From: Pseudomonas mandelii
GTDB taxonomy: Bacteria > Pseudomonadota > Gammaproteobacteria > Pseudomonadales > Pseudomonadaceae
Direction: 5' to 3'
Assembly (NCBI RefSeq): GCF_900106065.1
Contig: NZ_LT629796.1
Coordinates: 2,826,001-2,890,000 of the forward strand
DNA length: 64,000 bases
The first letter of the stretch is position 1; every line of letters begins with the position of its first letter. The notes beneath the pieces were generated by a model that was not told where the DNA came from, ran no database searches, and saw nothing but the letters and a program-made list of their open reading frames with translations. Made by a program: the position numbers and the translations under genes. Positions 57,307 to 64,000 of the stretch are shown piece after piece.

Positions 57307-58506
57307 ATGTCTGGCAATCGTGGTGTGGTGTATCTCGGCAATGGCAAGGTCGAGGTGCAAAAAATCGACTATCCGAAAATGCAGGACCCGCGCGGCAGGA
57401 AGATTAACCACGCCGTCATCCTGCGTGTGGTTTCCACCAACATCTGTGGTTCCGACCAGCACATGGTGCGCGGCCGCACCACTGCTCAGACTGGCCTGGT
57501 GCTGGGCCATGAAATCACTGGCGAAGTGATCGAGAAGGGCAGCGACGTCGAAAACCTGCAGATCGGCGATCTAGTCTCCGTGCCGTTCAACGTGGCTTGC
57601 GGGCGCTGCCGTTCCTGCAAGGAAATGCATACCGGTGTTTGCCTGAGCGTTAACCCGGCGCGTCCGGGCGGTGCTTACGGTTATGTCGACATGGGCGACT
57701 GGACCGGCGGCCAGGCTGAGTACGCGATGGTGCCGTATGCCGACTTCAACCTGTTGAAACTGCCTGATCGTGATCGCGCGATGGAAAAAATCCGCGACCT
57801 GACCTGCCTCTCCGACATCCTGCCGACCGGTTACCACGGCGCAGTCACCGCTGGCGTTGGCCCAGGCAGCACCGTGTACATCGCTGGCGCCGGCCCTGTC
57901 GGTCTGGCCGCTGCCGCGTCCGCCCGCCTGCTGGGCGCGGCGGTGGTGATTGTTGGTGACGTCAACACCGTCCGCCTGGCACACGCCAAGGCCCAGGGTT
58001 TCGAAATCGCCGACCTGTCCCTGGACACCCCGCTGCACGAACAAATCGCTGCACTGCTGGGCGAGCCAGAAGTGGATTGCGCCGTCGACGCCGTAGGCTT
58101 CGAAGCGCGCGGCCACGGCCATGACGGCGTGAAACACGAGGCCCCGGCCACCGTGCTCAACTCGCTGATGGGCGTGGTACGGGTTGCCGGCAAAATCGGT
58201 ATCCCGGGCCTGTACGTGACCGAAGATCCAGGTGCCGTCGATGCTGCCGCAAAAATGGGCAGCCTCAGCATCCGCTTCGGCCTGGGCTGGGCCAAATCCC
58301 ACAGCTTCCACACCGGCCAGACGCCCGTGATGAAGTACAACCGCCAGCTGATGCAGGCGATCATGTGGGACCGCATTCACATTGCCGACATCGTTGGCGT
58401 GGAAGTCATCAGCCTTGATGACGCGCCACGCGGTTATGGCGAGTTCGATGCGGGCGTGCCGAAGAAGTTTGTGATTGATCCGCATAAGTTGTTCAGTGCG
58501 GCGTAA
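57307..58506 (+). CDS. fdhA: Glutathione-independent formaldehyde dehydrogenase FdhA
   Basis: 399 residues, AGGTGAAAGC before the ATG. Zinc-dependent MDR enzyme with tightly bound NAD. The catalytic zinc cysteine and following Asp are in STNICGSDQHMVRG, structural zinc cysteines in NVACGRCRSCKEMHTGVC, nucleotide fold GAGPVGLAAAASARLLGA. Oxidises the formaldehyde set free by GbcA and DgcA. Last gene before a strong terminator. Confidence 0.95.
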   Translation: MSGNRGVVYLGNGKVEVQKIDYPKMQDPRGRKINHAVILRVVSTNICGSDQHMVRGRTTAQTGLVLGHEITGEVIEKGSDVENLQIGDLVSVPFNVACGRCRSCKEMHTGVCLSVNPARPGGAYGYVDMGDWTGGQAEYAMVPYADFNLLKLPDRDRAMEKIRDLTCLSDILPTGYHGAVTAGVGPGSTVYIAGAGPVGLAAAASARLLGAAVVIVGDVNTVRLAHAKAQGFEIADLSLDTPLHEQIAALLGEPEVDCAVDAVGFEARGHGHDGVKHEAPATVLNSLMGVVRVAGKIGIPGLYVTEDPGAVDAAAKMGSLSIRFGLGWAKSHSFHTGQTPVMKYNRQLMQAIMWDRIHIADIVGVEVISLDDAPRGYGEFDAGVPKKFVIDPHKLFSAA

Positions 58507-58525
58507 GCGTTACGCAAGACGGGAG

Positions 58526-58554
58526 AAGGGCGACAGAGATGTCGCCCTTTTTTA
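58526..58554 (+). terminator. Intrinsic terminator after fdhA
   Basis: Nine-bp stem AAGGGCGAC and GTCGCCCTT around AGAGAT, followed by a T-run. Ends the glyA-sox-purU-fdhA transcript. Confidence 0.92.
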
Positions 58555-58571
58555 TGGCTGTCCGGTGACAC

Positions 58572-58961
58572 CTAATTGCTCAAAGAGAATGAGCAGTCAT
58601 TGTTGGGTTTAGAATAACAGCGATTCGATTCGTCCCAATTCGCAGGCGCCGCGGCTTTCCAGTTGACTACATTGTCTAGAAACAAGGCCAGATTTTGGTA
58701 GCGGCAACTCAACTGACTGACTTTCACTGGCCCGTTTTCGGTTTCGTCTTCAGTGATATACGCCGCATCTTCAAAAACCAGAGTCTTAACATCGACCGGT
58801 TGTCCCGGATCTTCTCCTTTCCAGATATGGCCGGATTTGTCCTTGGCTTCAAAGCCACTTTTTGTTTTGTAAATAGATGAGGGTTCAGGGCAAGTATCTG
58901 CGTAGGTATAGTTACTCACGGTCAGGATTGCTAAAACGCTGGCAATAATCTTTGTCTGCAT
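58572..58961 (-). CDS. Secreted DUF3757-like protein
   Basis: 129 residues from MQTKIIASVLAILTVSNYTY with a signal peptide (cleavage after YADT or TYA, about residue 21). The mature part has four cysteines (DTCPEPSSIY, QLSCRYQN, NRCYSKPNNDCSFSLSN) and KSGHIWKGEDPGQP. It resembles DUF3757. Function unknown. It is AT-richer than the neighbouring operon, in keeping with an accessory patch that also holds the IS. Readings from 59156 add 65 unlikely residues. Confidence 0.7.
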   Translation of the reverse strand: MQTKIIASVLAILTVSNYTYADTCPEPSSIYKTKSGFEAKDKSGHIWKGEDPGQPVDVKTLVFEDAAYITEDETENGPVKVSQLSCRYQNLALFLDNVVNWKAAAPANWDESNRCYSKPNNDCSFSLSN

Positions 58962-59190
58962 GGTGTCTAACCCCCGTTTGTTTGTCCGTAATAAACACTC
59001 GCGTTGATACCTATTGCCAGCTAATTGCCGTAAGTGAAGAAAAACAATAGCTTCAGTTGGTATGTACGCAAAAGAGAAGCTGGACTTACGGTCAAAACTA
59101 AATAGATTTAATGAGGCTTTTTGTCGCTTACCACTATGATGTTCTTTGCGTACCACTGTCCGTTATCGCCTTGGACTAGGTCATACGTCA

Positions 59191-59198
59191 CCTTATCG
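59191..59198. repeat. Target-site duplication, left copy
   Basis: CCTTATCG, identical to 60618-60625 on the other side of the element. Eight bases is the usual ISL3-family duplication. Confidence 0.9.
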
Positions 59199-60617
59199 GG
59201 CTCTTCGCATTTAAGGGTGTAGCTGATTTCTAAACCCTCCTGACTTCAGCAAGCACCTGGCTATGTAATTGGTTAAATTTCTAAAGCCCAAGGCGGTACC
59301 TCGTAAGTGCTCAAGTCGCCCGTTGATAGCTTCTGTTGGACCGTTGCTGGTTCCTGGCCGGTCGAAGTAGGCAAGGATGCTCTCAGCGTATTTTTTCAGC
59401 GTTTCCCCCAAGCCTTTCACCTCGATGAGCGCTTTGGGCAAGTCGCTGGCTGTAATGATATTTATGACCTCTTCCATGAGTTTTTTACCACGTTTTCGAT
59501 CCGGCTCGTTGTAGGCGCTGACCACCCGTTGGTACATGCTCCAGGTGCAATCCACTTCGAGGTGGTGCTCATCTGCAAACAGCTGGAACAGTTGCTTTTT
59601 GTTGGCGTCAGACAGGTAGCTGATCCGAGTCAGTAGCGTTCGACGGCTTTTGTAGAGCGGGTCATTTTTACGCCCTCTGCGGCCCAGGATGTCGTGTTGC
59701 ACACGCCGGCGGCATTCATCCAGCATGTTGCTTGCCCAGCGCACGACATGGAAAGGATCCAGCACGGTTTGGGCTTGAGGCAGGGCTTCTTGCGCTGCAG
59801 ATTTAAACCCCGTAAAACCGTCCATGGCAATGCTTTCGATCTGGTCACGCCACGATTTGGGGCGACTCTGTAGCCATTGCTTAAAGGCTTGTTTGGAGCG
59901 GCCTTCCAGCACATCGAGCAAGCGGGCCGGCCCGTTTTTGTTACGCACGGGCGTAAGGTCAACCACGATGGTGACGTACTTGTCACCACAGCGTGTATGT
60001 CGCCAAACATGCTCATCCACGCCCAGCACGGTCACACCGTCAAAACGTGTCGAGTCATTAAAAAGCAGGCGCCGTCCTTCGTTGATAATGGCATTATTAG
60101 CGGTGTGCCATGCAACATCAAGCTGGCTCGCAACACGAGATACCGACAGATGATCCAGCACGATGGCAGCTAATGCCCAGCGTATCGCCCCATATGAAAG
60201 CTTTGAACGTGGAGGTGCTGCACTGTTTGTATCTTCATGCCAGAAACAGCCGCAAGCACAACGCCAGCGACGGATACGCAGCAGCAATCTGGTTGGTCGT
60301 TGTCCGTAAGGTGTGTGAGCAAGATGCCTATCGACAGTACCGCGTGAAACACCAGCAGCCCCGCACTTGGGGCATGGCTCGGGTGCTTTGGTTAAACGAC
60401 ATTCGATGACGGCGCGCTCTGCACAAAGATGTTGTCCAGTGGCAGTCAGGCCGAGGTTATTCAGTTGGCAAAAGCTGGAAAGATCAGGGCTAGAAAAGGT
60501 AAGATTGTTCACGTCGGGGGCTTAGTTTTTGTTGGTGTGAGAGCTTACATTTTCTAAGATCCTCGACTCCTTTTCCAGCCGGTCAGATTTTTTCTACACC
60601 CTTAAATGCGAAGAGCC
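59199..60617 (-). mobile_element. Complete ISL3-family insertion sequence (1419 bp)
   Basis: Perfect 24-bp terminal inverted repeats beginning GGCTCTTCGCATTTAAGG at 59199-59222 and 60594-60617, flanked by identical 8-bp duplications CCTTATCG. One intact transposase gene fills the element. Identical repeats and intact duplications point to recent insertion. Confidence 0.95.
59211..60512 (-). CDS. ISL3-family transposase
   Basis: 433 residues from a GTG start. N-terminal zinc-finger-like cysteines (CPKCGAAG, RWRCACGCFWHE), a helix-turn-helix region (LSVSRVASQLDVAWHTANNAI, about 122-142), and the DDE domain with VLGVDEHVWR, SIAMDGFTGF / TVLDPFHVVRWA, and a C-terminal GPTEAINGRLEHLRGTALGF. Its last codons lie within the left inverted repeat. 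Full length, so probably active. Confidence 0.95.
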   Translation of the reverse strand: MNNLTFSSPDLSSFCQLNNLGLTATGQHLCAERAVIECRLTKAPEPCPKCGAAGVSRGTVDRHLAHTPYGQRPTRLLLRIRRWRCACGCFWHEDTNSAAPPRSKLSYGAIRWALAAIVLDHLSVSRVASQLDVAWHTANNAIINEGRRLLFNDSTRFDGVTVLGVDEHVWRHTRCGDKYVTIVVDLTPVRNKNGPARLLDVLEGRSKQAFKQWLQSRPKSWRDQIESIAMDGFTGFKSAAQEALPQAQTVLDPFHVVRWASNMLDECRRRVQHDILGRRGRKNDPLYKSRRTLLTRISYLSDANKKQLFQLFADEHHLEVDCTWSMYQRVVSAYNEPDRKRGKKLMEEVINIITASDLPKALIEVKGLGETLKKYAESILAYFDRPGTSNGPTEAINGRLEHLRGTALGFRNLTNYIARCLLKSGGFRNQLHP

Positions 60618-60625
60618 CCTTATCG
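60618..60625. repeat. Target-site duplication, right copy
   Basis: CCTTATCG, matching 59191-59198. Confidence 0.9.
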
Positions 60626-60789
60626 CCGACCTTTGGATGACGGTCGCCCGGGTTGATGCAAAAGATAATTGGTTGAGTCTCCAGTTCTATATGTTCCAAA
60701 CTTTTCGATGGCGACGAAGTAGGTTCGTTAATGACTGTAGTATCGAACTTTTCTGTTTTTCGCCTCATCGCCGTGTCTCCGATAAGAAT

Positions 60790-60821
60790 GGCCTGCCCTA
60801 ACCACTAGGTGGAAGCAGGCC
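60790..60821 (-). terminator. Two-tier hairpin downstream of the cold-shock gene
   Basis: GGCCTGC (60790-60796) and GCAGGCC (60815-60821) enclose a smaller CCAC/GTGG stem. It lies 36 bases beyond the csp stop, but the T-run is poor, so termination is only likely. Confidence 0.4.
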
Positions 60822-60856
60822 TGGTCGAGTCTTCAACGACTTTGGTCATTGTTTAT

Positions 60857-61069
60857 TTATTCGGTGCGAACCTGCGCAGCCTGTTGACCTTTTTGCCCTT
60901 TTTCTGAAACGTAAGATACTGCTTGTCCCTCTTTCAAACTTTTAAAGCCGTCTGATTCAATTGCTTTGAAGTGTACGAAAAGTTCCGCTCCTCCACTATC
61001 TGGAGTGATAAATCCAAAGCCCTTTTCATCGTTAAACCATTTAACTATACCTGTTTCTCTGTCAGCCAT
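60857..61069 (-). CDS. Cold-shock domain protein (CspA family)
   Basis: 70-residue single-stranded nucleic-acid-binding protein. RNP1 is KGFGFI (about 16-21) and RNP2 LFVHF (about 30-34, the first residue Leu rather than Val). [20 protein letters not shown] opens the fold. It acts as an RNA chaperone. The long AT-richer leader with inverted repeats suggests post-transcriptional control. The split gene downstream may be a divergent relative. Confidence 0.92.
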   Translation of the reverse strand: MADRETGIVKWFNDEKGFGFITPDSGGAELFVHFKAIESDGFKSLKEGQAVSYVSEKGQKGQQAAQVRTE

Positions 61070-61390
61070 ATTAATGCTTCCTACCAGATCGAAAACGAAG
61101 AGGTGCGAGCTGCTATTTAATAACTCACTCCCGATTGCTGTTGTTACAAACTCAGCTTAGTTTGTGCTGCGAAACGGTCGCAACTGTCAGATATGACAGA
61201 TTTTTATACCGGTTTGATGTAGTCAGGTTGTTTCTTATAGCAGTCAATTAACTGGTCTATCTCATGCTATGCACTTCCAAAGGCAAAAAATGCCTGCGCC
61301 AGCAAGGAACAACACCCCCCAAACCCCGGTCAAATCGGCAGTTTTCCCGCCCACACACGGGTGGCTCTCACGGCGCAAGAGGATGTCTGG
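61070..61390. other. Leader region of csp and upstream region of the DUF2780 gene
   Basis: 321 bases without a gene. Two inverted repeats: ACAAACTCAGCTTAGTTTGT (61146-61165) and CTGTCAGATATGACAG (61184-61199). AT-rich near 61200-61260. Both csp (minus) and the plus-strand DUF2780 gene must start transcription here. Confidence 0.6.
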
Positions 61391-61945
61391 ATGAAGATTT
61401 CACGCGGTTTAGCACTGGCTTCGCTGATGACCCTCGCGGCCAGCCCGGTCTTCGCCGGTTTCAGCCTGGACGATGTGACCAAAGCGGCTTCGAGCATGCA
61501 GGGGGGTAATGCTGCCGCAGCGGCTGCGCCAACGTCAGAAACGGCCGGATTGTTGAGCGCGCTCAGCGAATTGAACGTGACACCTCAACAGGCCGTCGGC
61601 GGGACTGGGGCGATGCTGGGGCTGGCGAAGAATCAGTTGAGCTCGACCGATTACTCGGAACTGGCCAAAAGCGTTCCGGGTATCGACAAGTTGTCCGGCG
61701 GCGGTGAGCTGGGTGCGCTGGCCGGCCTGCTTGGGTCTTCCGGCAAGGCGGCCGGTCTGGACAATGCCTTGGGTGCCGTGAAGAACACCAACGATCTGAA
61801 CAACGCTTTCAGCGCGTTGGGCATGGACAGCGGCATGATCGGCCAGTTTGCCCCGGTGCTGTTGCAATACCTCGGTCAGCAGGGCGTTGGTGGCTCGTTG
61901 CTGGAAAGCCTGGGCGGGATCTGGGGCGCCGGCACCGGCAGTTGA
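61391..61945 (+). CDS. Secreted DUF2780-family protein
   Basis: 184 residues from MKISRGLALASLMTLAASPV with a signal peptide cleaved after VFA (about residue 22). AGAGG eight bases upstream. The mature protein is rich in Gly, Ala, Leu and Ser with repeats of LNVTPQQAVGGTGAMLGLAK type, as in DUF2780 (VcgC/VcgE-like) proteins. Function unknown. Convergent with the acyltransferase gene, one base apart. Confidence 0.8.
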   Translation: MKISRGLALASLMTLAASPVFAGFSLDDVTKAASSMQGGNAAAAAAPTSETAGLLSALSELNVTPQQAVGGTGAMLGLAKNQLSSTDYSELAKSVPGIDKLSGGGELGALAGLLGSSGKAAGLDNALGAVKNTNDLNNAFSALGMDSGMIGQFAPVLLQYLGQQGVGGSLLESLGGIWGAGTGS

Positions 61946-61946
61946 T

Positions 61947-62834
61947 TCAACGGCGCTCGGCGCGCAACGCGTCGATGCGTTGATCCTTCTCGATCCAGAG
62001 TTGGTTGACCCAGTTCTGGACCGTTTCGCGAAACACCGGATCGTTTTCGTAATCGCCTTGCCACAATGCCGGGTCGAGCTCTCGGGTCTTGATGTCGATG
62101 ATGACCCTCGGCACGTTGCCGCTGAGCAAGTCCCAAAACCCCGGAATCTGCTGCTGCGGATACACCACCGTCACATCAAGCACGGCATCCAGCTGTTCGC
62201 CCATTGCCGCCAGGACAAACGCCACGCCGCCGGCCTTGGGCTTGAGCAGGTGAGTGAAGGGTGACTGCTGCTGAGTGCTTTTCGCTGCGGTGTATCGGGT
62301 GCCTTCCAGGTAATTGACCACGGTCACCGGCTGACGCTTGTACAACTCGCACGCCGCTTTAGTGATTTCCAGATCCTTGCCGGCCAGCTCAGGGTGCTTG
62401 GCCAGGAATGACTTGGTGTAGCGCTTCATGAACGGGTAATCCAGGGCCCACCACGCCAGGCCCAGGAATGGCACCCAGATCAGTTCCTTCTTGAGGAAGA
62501 ACTTGAAGAACGGCGTGCGGCGGTTCAGGGCCTGGATCAACGCCGGGATATCGACCCAGGATTGATGGTTGCTGATCACCAGGTATGAGGTATCGACGCG
62601 CAGACCCTCGCCACCACGAATGTCCCACTGGGTCGGGATGCACCACTTGAAGATCAGCTTGTCGATCTCGGCCCAGGTCTCGGCGATCCACATCACCGCC
62701 CATGAGGCGTAGTCGCGATAGCGACCAGGCAAGACCAGTTTGAGCAGCGCAAACACCATCAGCGGCCCGATCAGGACCAGGGTGTTGAGCAACAGCAGCA
62801 GGGTAACTAAACAGCCGGTGAGCAGGCGGCGCAT
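61947..62834 (-). CDS. 1-acyl-glycerol-3-phosphate acyltransferase-like (YihG/PlsC family)
   Basis: 295 residues. An N-terminal membrane segment (about 7-35) is followed by the PlsC motifs NHQSWVD (NHx4D, about 89-95), FLKKELIWVPFLG, and NYLEGTR. Transfers acyl groups to lysophosphatidic acid in the family; E. coli YihG is the nearest named relative I recognise. Start ATG at 62834. Not in an operon. Confidence 0.87.
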   Translation of the reverse strand: MRRLLTGCLVTLLLLLNTLVLIGPLMVFALLKLVLPGRYRDYASWAVMWIAETWAEIDKLIFKWCIPTQWDIRGGEGLRVDTSYLVISNHQSWVDIPALIQALNRRTPFFKFFLKKELIWVPFLGLAWWALDYPFMKRYTKSFLAKHPELAGKDLEITKAACELYKRQPVTVVNYLEGTRYTAAKSTQQQSPFTHLLKPKAGGVAFVLAAMGEQLDAVLDVTVVYPQQQIPGFWDLLSGNVPRVIIDIKTRELDPALWQGDYENDPVFRETVQNWVNQLWIEKDQRIDALRAERR

Positions 62835-62952
62835 AAGTAACTCTTGAAAGCGTTTGGGCGCGTCATGATATTCAGCTTCGGGCCGCAGGCCAAATCGACG
62901 GTGACGAATGTTTCACCTTTACATCGTTATGCTTGCAGCCTGATGAGATCAC

Positions 62953-63090
62953 CTGTGGCGAGGGAGCTTGCTCCCGCCGGGCTGCGAAGCGGCCCCAAAA
63001 GCTAATGTGAAGCGGCGTGTCAGGAACACCGAGTTGAATGGATTTACGGCGGCTTCGCCGCCCAACGGGAGCAAGCTCCCTCGCCACAAA
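62953..63090. repeat. REP doublet (type TGTGGCGAGGGAGCTTGCTCCC)
   Basis: TGTGGCGAGGGAGCTTGCTC and inverted GAGCAAGCTCCCTCGCCACA with inner arms around GCTGCGAAGC and GCGGCTTCGC. Between the divergent acyltransferase and retropepsin-like genes. Confidence 0.85.
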
Positions 63091-63173
63091 GCTAGGTGGC
63101 CGTCCAACTATCTTTGTTGTTTGCGGTCTAGAATTTGGCCACTGCGCCCCCATTCCCAAAGGATGCCCATTAC

Positions 63174-63680
63174 GTGAAATCCCTCCTTGCACTGCTTTCT
63201 CTCGTGGCCCTGCCGGTCCTGGCCGCCGAGCCGACGCTGTACGGGCGTTACGAATACATTGCGCTGCCGGAAATCGGCGGCGAAGTCCTCAAGGCCAAAA
63301 TGGACACCGGCGCCCTGACGGCCTCGCTGTCGGCCAAGGACATCGAAACCTTCACCCGCGACGGCGACGAGTGGGTCCGTTTCCGCCTCGCCACCAAAGA
63401 CGCGAGCAACAAGGTCTACGAGCACAAGGTTGCGCGGATCAGCAAGATCAAGACCCGCTCCGAAGAGGATGACGATGACAAGGAAGCCGTCGAGCCGACC
63501 AAGCGCCCGGTAGTCGATCTGGAACTGTGCCTGGGCAACGTCAAGCGCACCGTCGAGGTCAACCTTACCGACCGCAGCAGCTTCAACTATCCGCTGTTGA
63601 TCGGTGCCAAGGCCTTGCGTGAATTCGGTGCGGCGGTCAACCCGGCGCGGCGTTTCACGGCCGACAAACCCGACTGCTGA
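63174..63680 (+). CDS. Retropepsin-like zinc protease family protein (RimB/DUF785)
   Basis: 168 residues from a GTG start (VKSLLALLSLVALPVLAAEP), with AAGGA ten bases upstream. Signal peptide cleaved after AAA or VLA (about residue 17). The aspartic-protease-like core has MDTGALTASLSAKDIE (D-T-G-A) and YPLLIGAKALREFGAAVNPA. An acidic insertion (SEEDDDDKEAVE) lies mid-protein. Formerly called ATP-dependent zinc protease; its real activity is unclear. Just upstream of creB. Confidence 0.85.
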   Translation: MKSLLALLSLVALPVLAAEPTLYGRYEYIALPEIGGEVLKAKMDTGALTASLSAKDIETFTRDGDEWVRFRLATKDASNKVYEHKVARISKIKTRSEEDDDDKEAVEPTKRPVVDLELCLGNVKRTVEVNLTDRSSFNYPLLIGAKALREFGAAVNPARRFTADKPDC

Positions 63681-63739
63681 TTGACGGAACGAGAGGCTTG
63701 GGGCACCGTTCGCCCACTTAACTGCCGGGCTCGGACGCC

Positions 63740-64000
63740 ATGCCTCATATCCTGATTGTCGAAGACGAAGCGGCGATTGCCGACACCCTGATATTCGCGT
63801 TGCAGGGCGAGGGGTTCACCACGACCTGGTTGAGCCTCGGCGCGGCGGCGCTGGAGCATCAGCGCCAGACCCCGGCCGACCTGATCATTCTCGACATCGG
63901 CCTGCCGGACATCAGCGGCTTTGAGACCTGCAAGCAACTGCGGCGTTTCAGCGAAGTGCCGGTAATCTTCCTCAGCGCCCGTGACGCGGAAATCGACCGC
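63740..64000 (+). CDS. creB: Response regulator CreB (5' part, cut by window edge)
   Basis: 87 codons of an OmpR-type response regulator. MPHILIVEDEAAIADTLIFA carries the acidic pair, LIILDIGLPDISGFE the phospho-acceptor Asp, and VIFLSARDAEIDR the Ser/Thr switch. Its opening and the IADTL-ALQGEGF pattern match CreB. The DNA-binding domain lies beyond the window. CreBC controls beta-lactamase and biofilm traits in Pseudomonas (family knowledge). Confidence 0.85.
   Translation, partial: MPHILIVEDEAAIADTLIFALQGEGFTTTWLSLGAAALEHQRQTPADLIILDIGLPDISGFETCKQLRRFSEVPVIFLSARDAEIDR

Larger units (their letters stand above)
59108..60768 (-). pseudogene. Small gene with cold-shock-like C-terminus, split by the ISL3 element
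   Basis: The 5' part (ATG at 60768, GGAG eight bases upstream) reads MRRKTEKFDTTVINEPTSSP and continues to KVGDK at 60618-60625, then runs into the IS. Removing the IS and one 8-base target copy rejoins an open frame that continues as VTYDLVQGDNGQWYAKNI and ends at TAA (59108-59110). The rebuilt protein has 77 residues. The segment from KVGDK to YAKNI resembles the last strands of a cold-shock domain. Without repair the gene gives a 61-residue chimera ending in the IS. Confidence 0.8.

Noticed and set aside
59199..60617. IS-containing patch considered as part of a larger genomic island or prophage
   Set aside because: No integrase, phage gene, tRNA or att-like repeat is visible; only the single IS with its own target duplication can be supported.

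Overview
The window is chromosomal DNA of a Pseudomonas, most likely of the P. fluorescens group. The evidence is GC-rich coding with strong codon bias, many Pseudomonas-type REP/REPIN hairpins between genes, and proteins that read as close relatives of P. aeruginosa choline-catabolism enzymes. No tRNA, rRNA, CRISPR or prophage was seen.

Layout. 1-2.5 kb: 5' part of dbpA and an MFS exporter. 2.7-5.4 kb: a TldD/PmbA-type protease pair. 5.7-12 kb: betIBA (choline to glycine betaine) and the divergent choline transporter betT. 12.3-15.4 kb: cbcXWV ABC importer. 15.8-18.9 kb: sdaB and the master regulator gbdR. 19-25.6 kb: carnitine module (gamma-butyrobetaine dioxygenase, cdhB, cdhA, cdhC, caiX, divergent cdhR). 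25.7-26.8 kb: three small accessory genes. 27.1-34.8 kb: dimethylglycine demethylase operon (M19-like protein, DUF5943 protein, dgcA, dgcB, two ETF subunits). 34.9-36.5 kb: a GNAT gene and a 1-kb non-coding region with repeated DnaA boxes. 36.5-43.2 kb: an unusual three-gene cluster (GMC flavoprotein fused to a Cys-type alpha/beta hydrolase, membrane di-heme cytochrome c, metallophosphoesterase). 43.3-46 kb: gbcA and gbcB (glycine betaine demethylation). 46.2-49.1 kb: an SDR, ltaE and a TraX-like gene. 49.4-58.5 kb: glyA, soxBDAG, purU, fdhA (sarcosine to glycine and serine, with formaldehyde and formyl-THF disposal). 58.5-61.1 kb: an AT-richer patch with a DUF3757 gene, an intact ISL3-family element inside a small gene, and a cold-shock gene. 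61.4-64 kb: DUF2780 protein, acyltransferase, retropepsin-like protein and the start of creB.

Together the genes give an almost complete route: choline or carnitine import, oxidation to glycine betaine, three demethylations (GbcAB, DgcAB, SoxBDAG) to glycine, GlyA and LtaE at the glycine/serine node, and SdaB deaminating serine to pyruvate. C1 units are handled by GlyA, PurU and FdhA. BetI, GbdR and CdhR are the local regulators.

Best leads: (1) a locus of repeated exact DnaA boxes (eight in 2.9 kb, five of them non-coding) that is not oriC; (2) the GMC-hydrolase/di-heme cytochrome/phosphoesterase cluster inserted between dgc and gbc; (3) an M19-like protein that has lost its first metal site; (4) a clean ISL3 insertion whose target gene can be rebuilt base for base; (5) an orphan intrinsic terminator suggesting an unannotated RNA beside gbdR.
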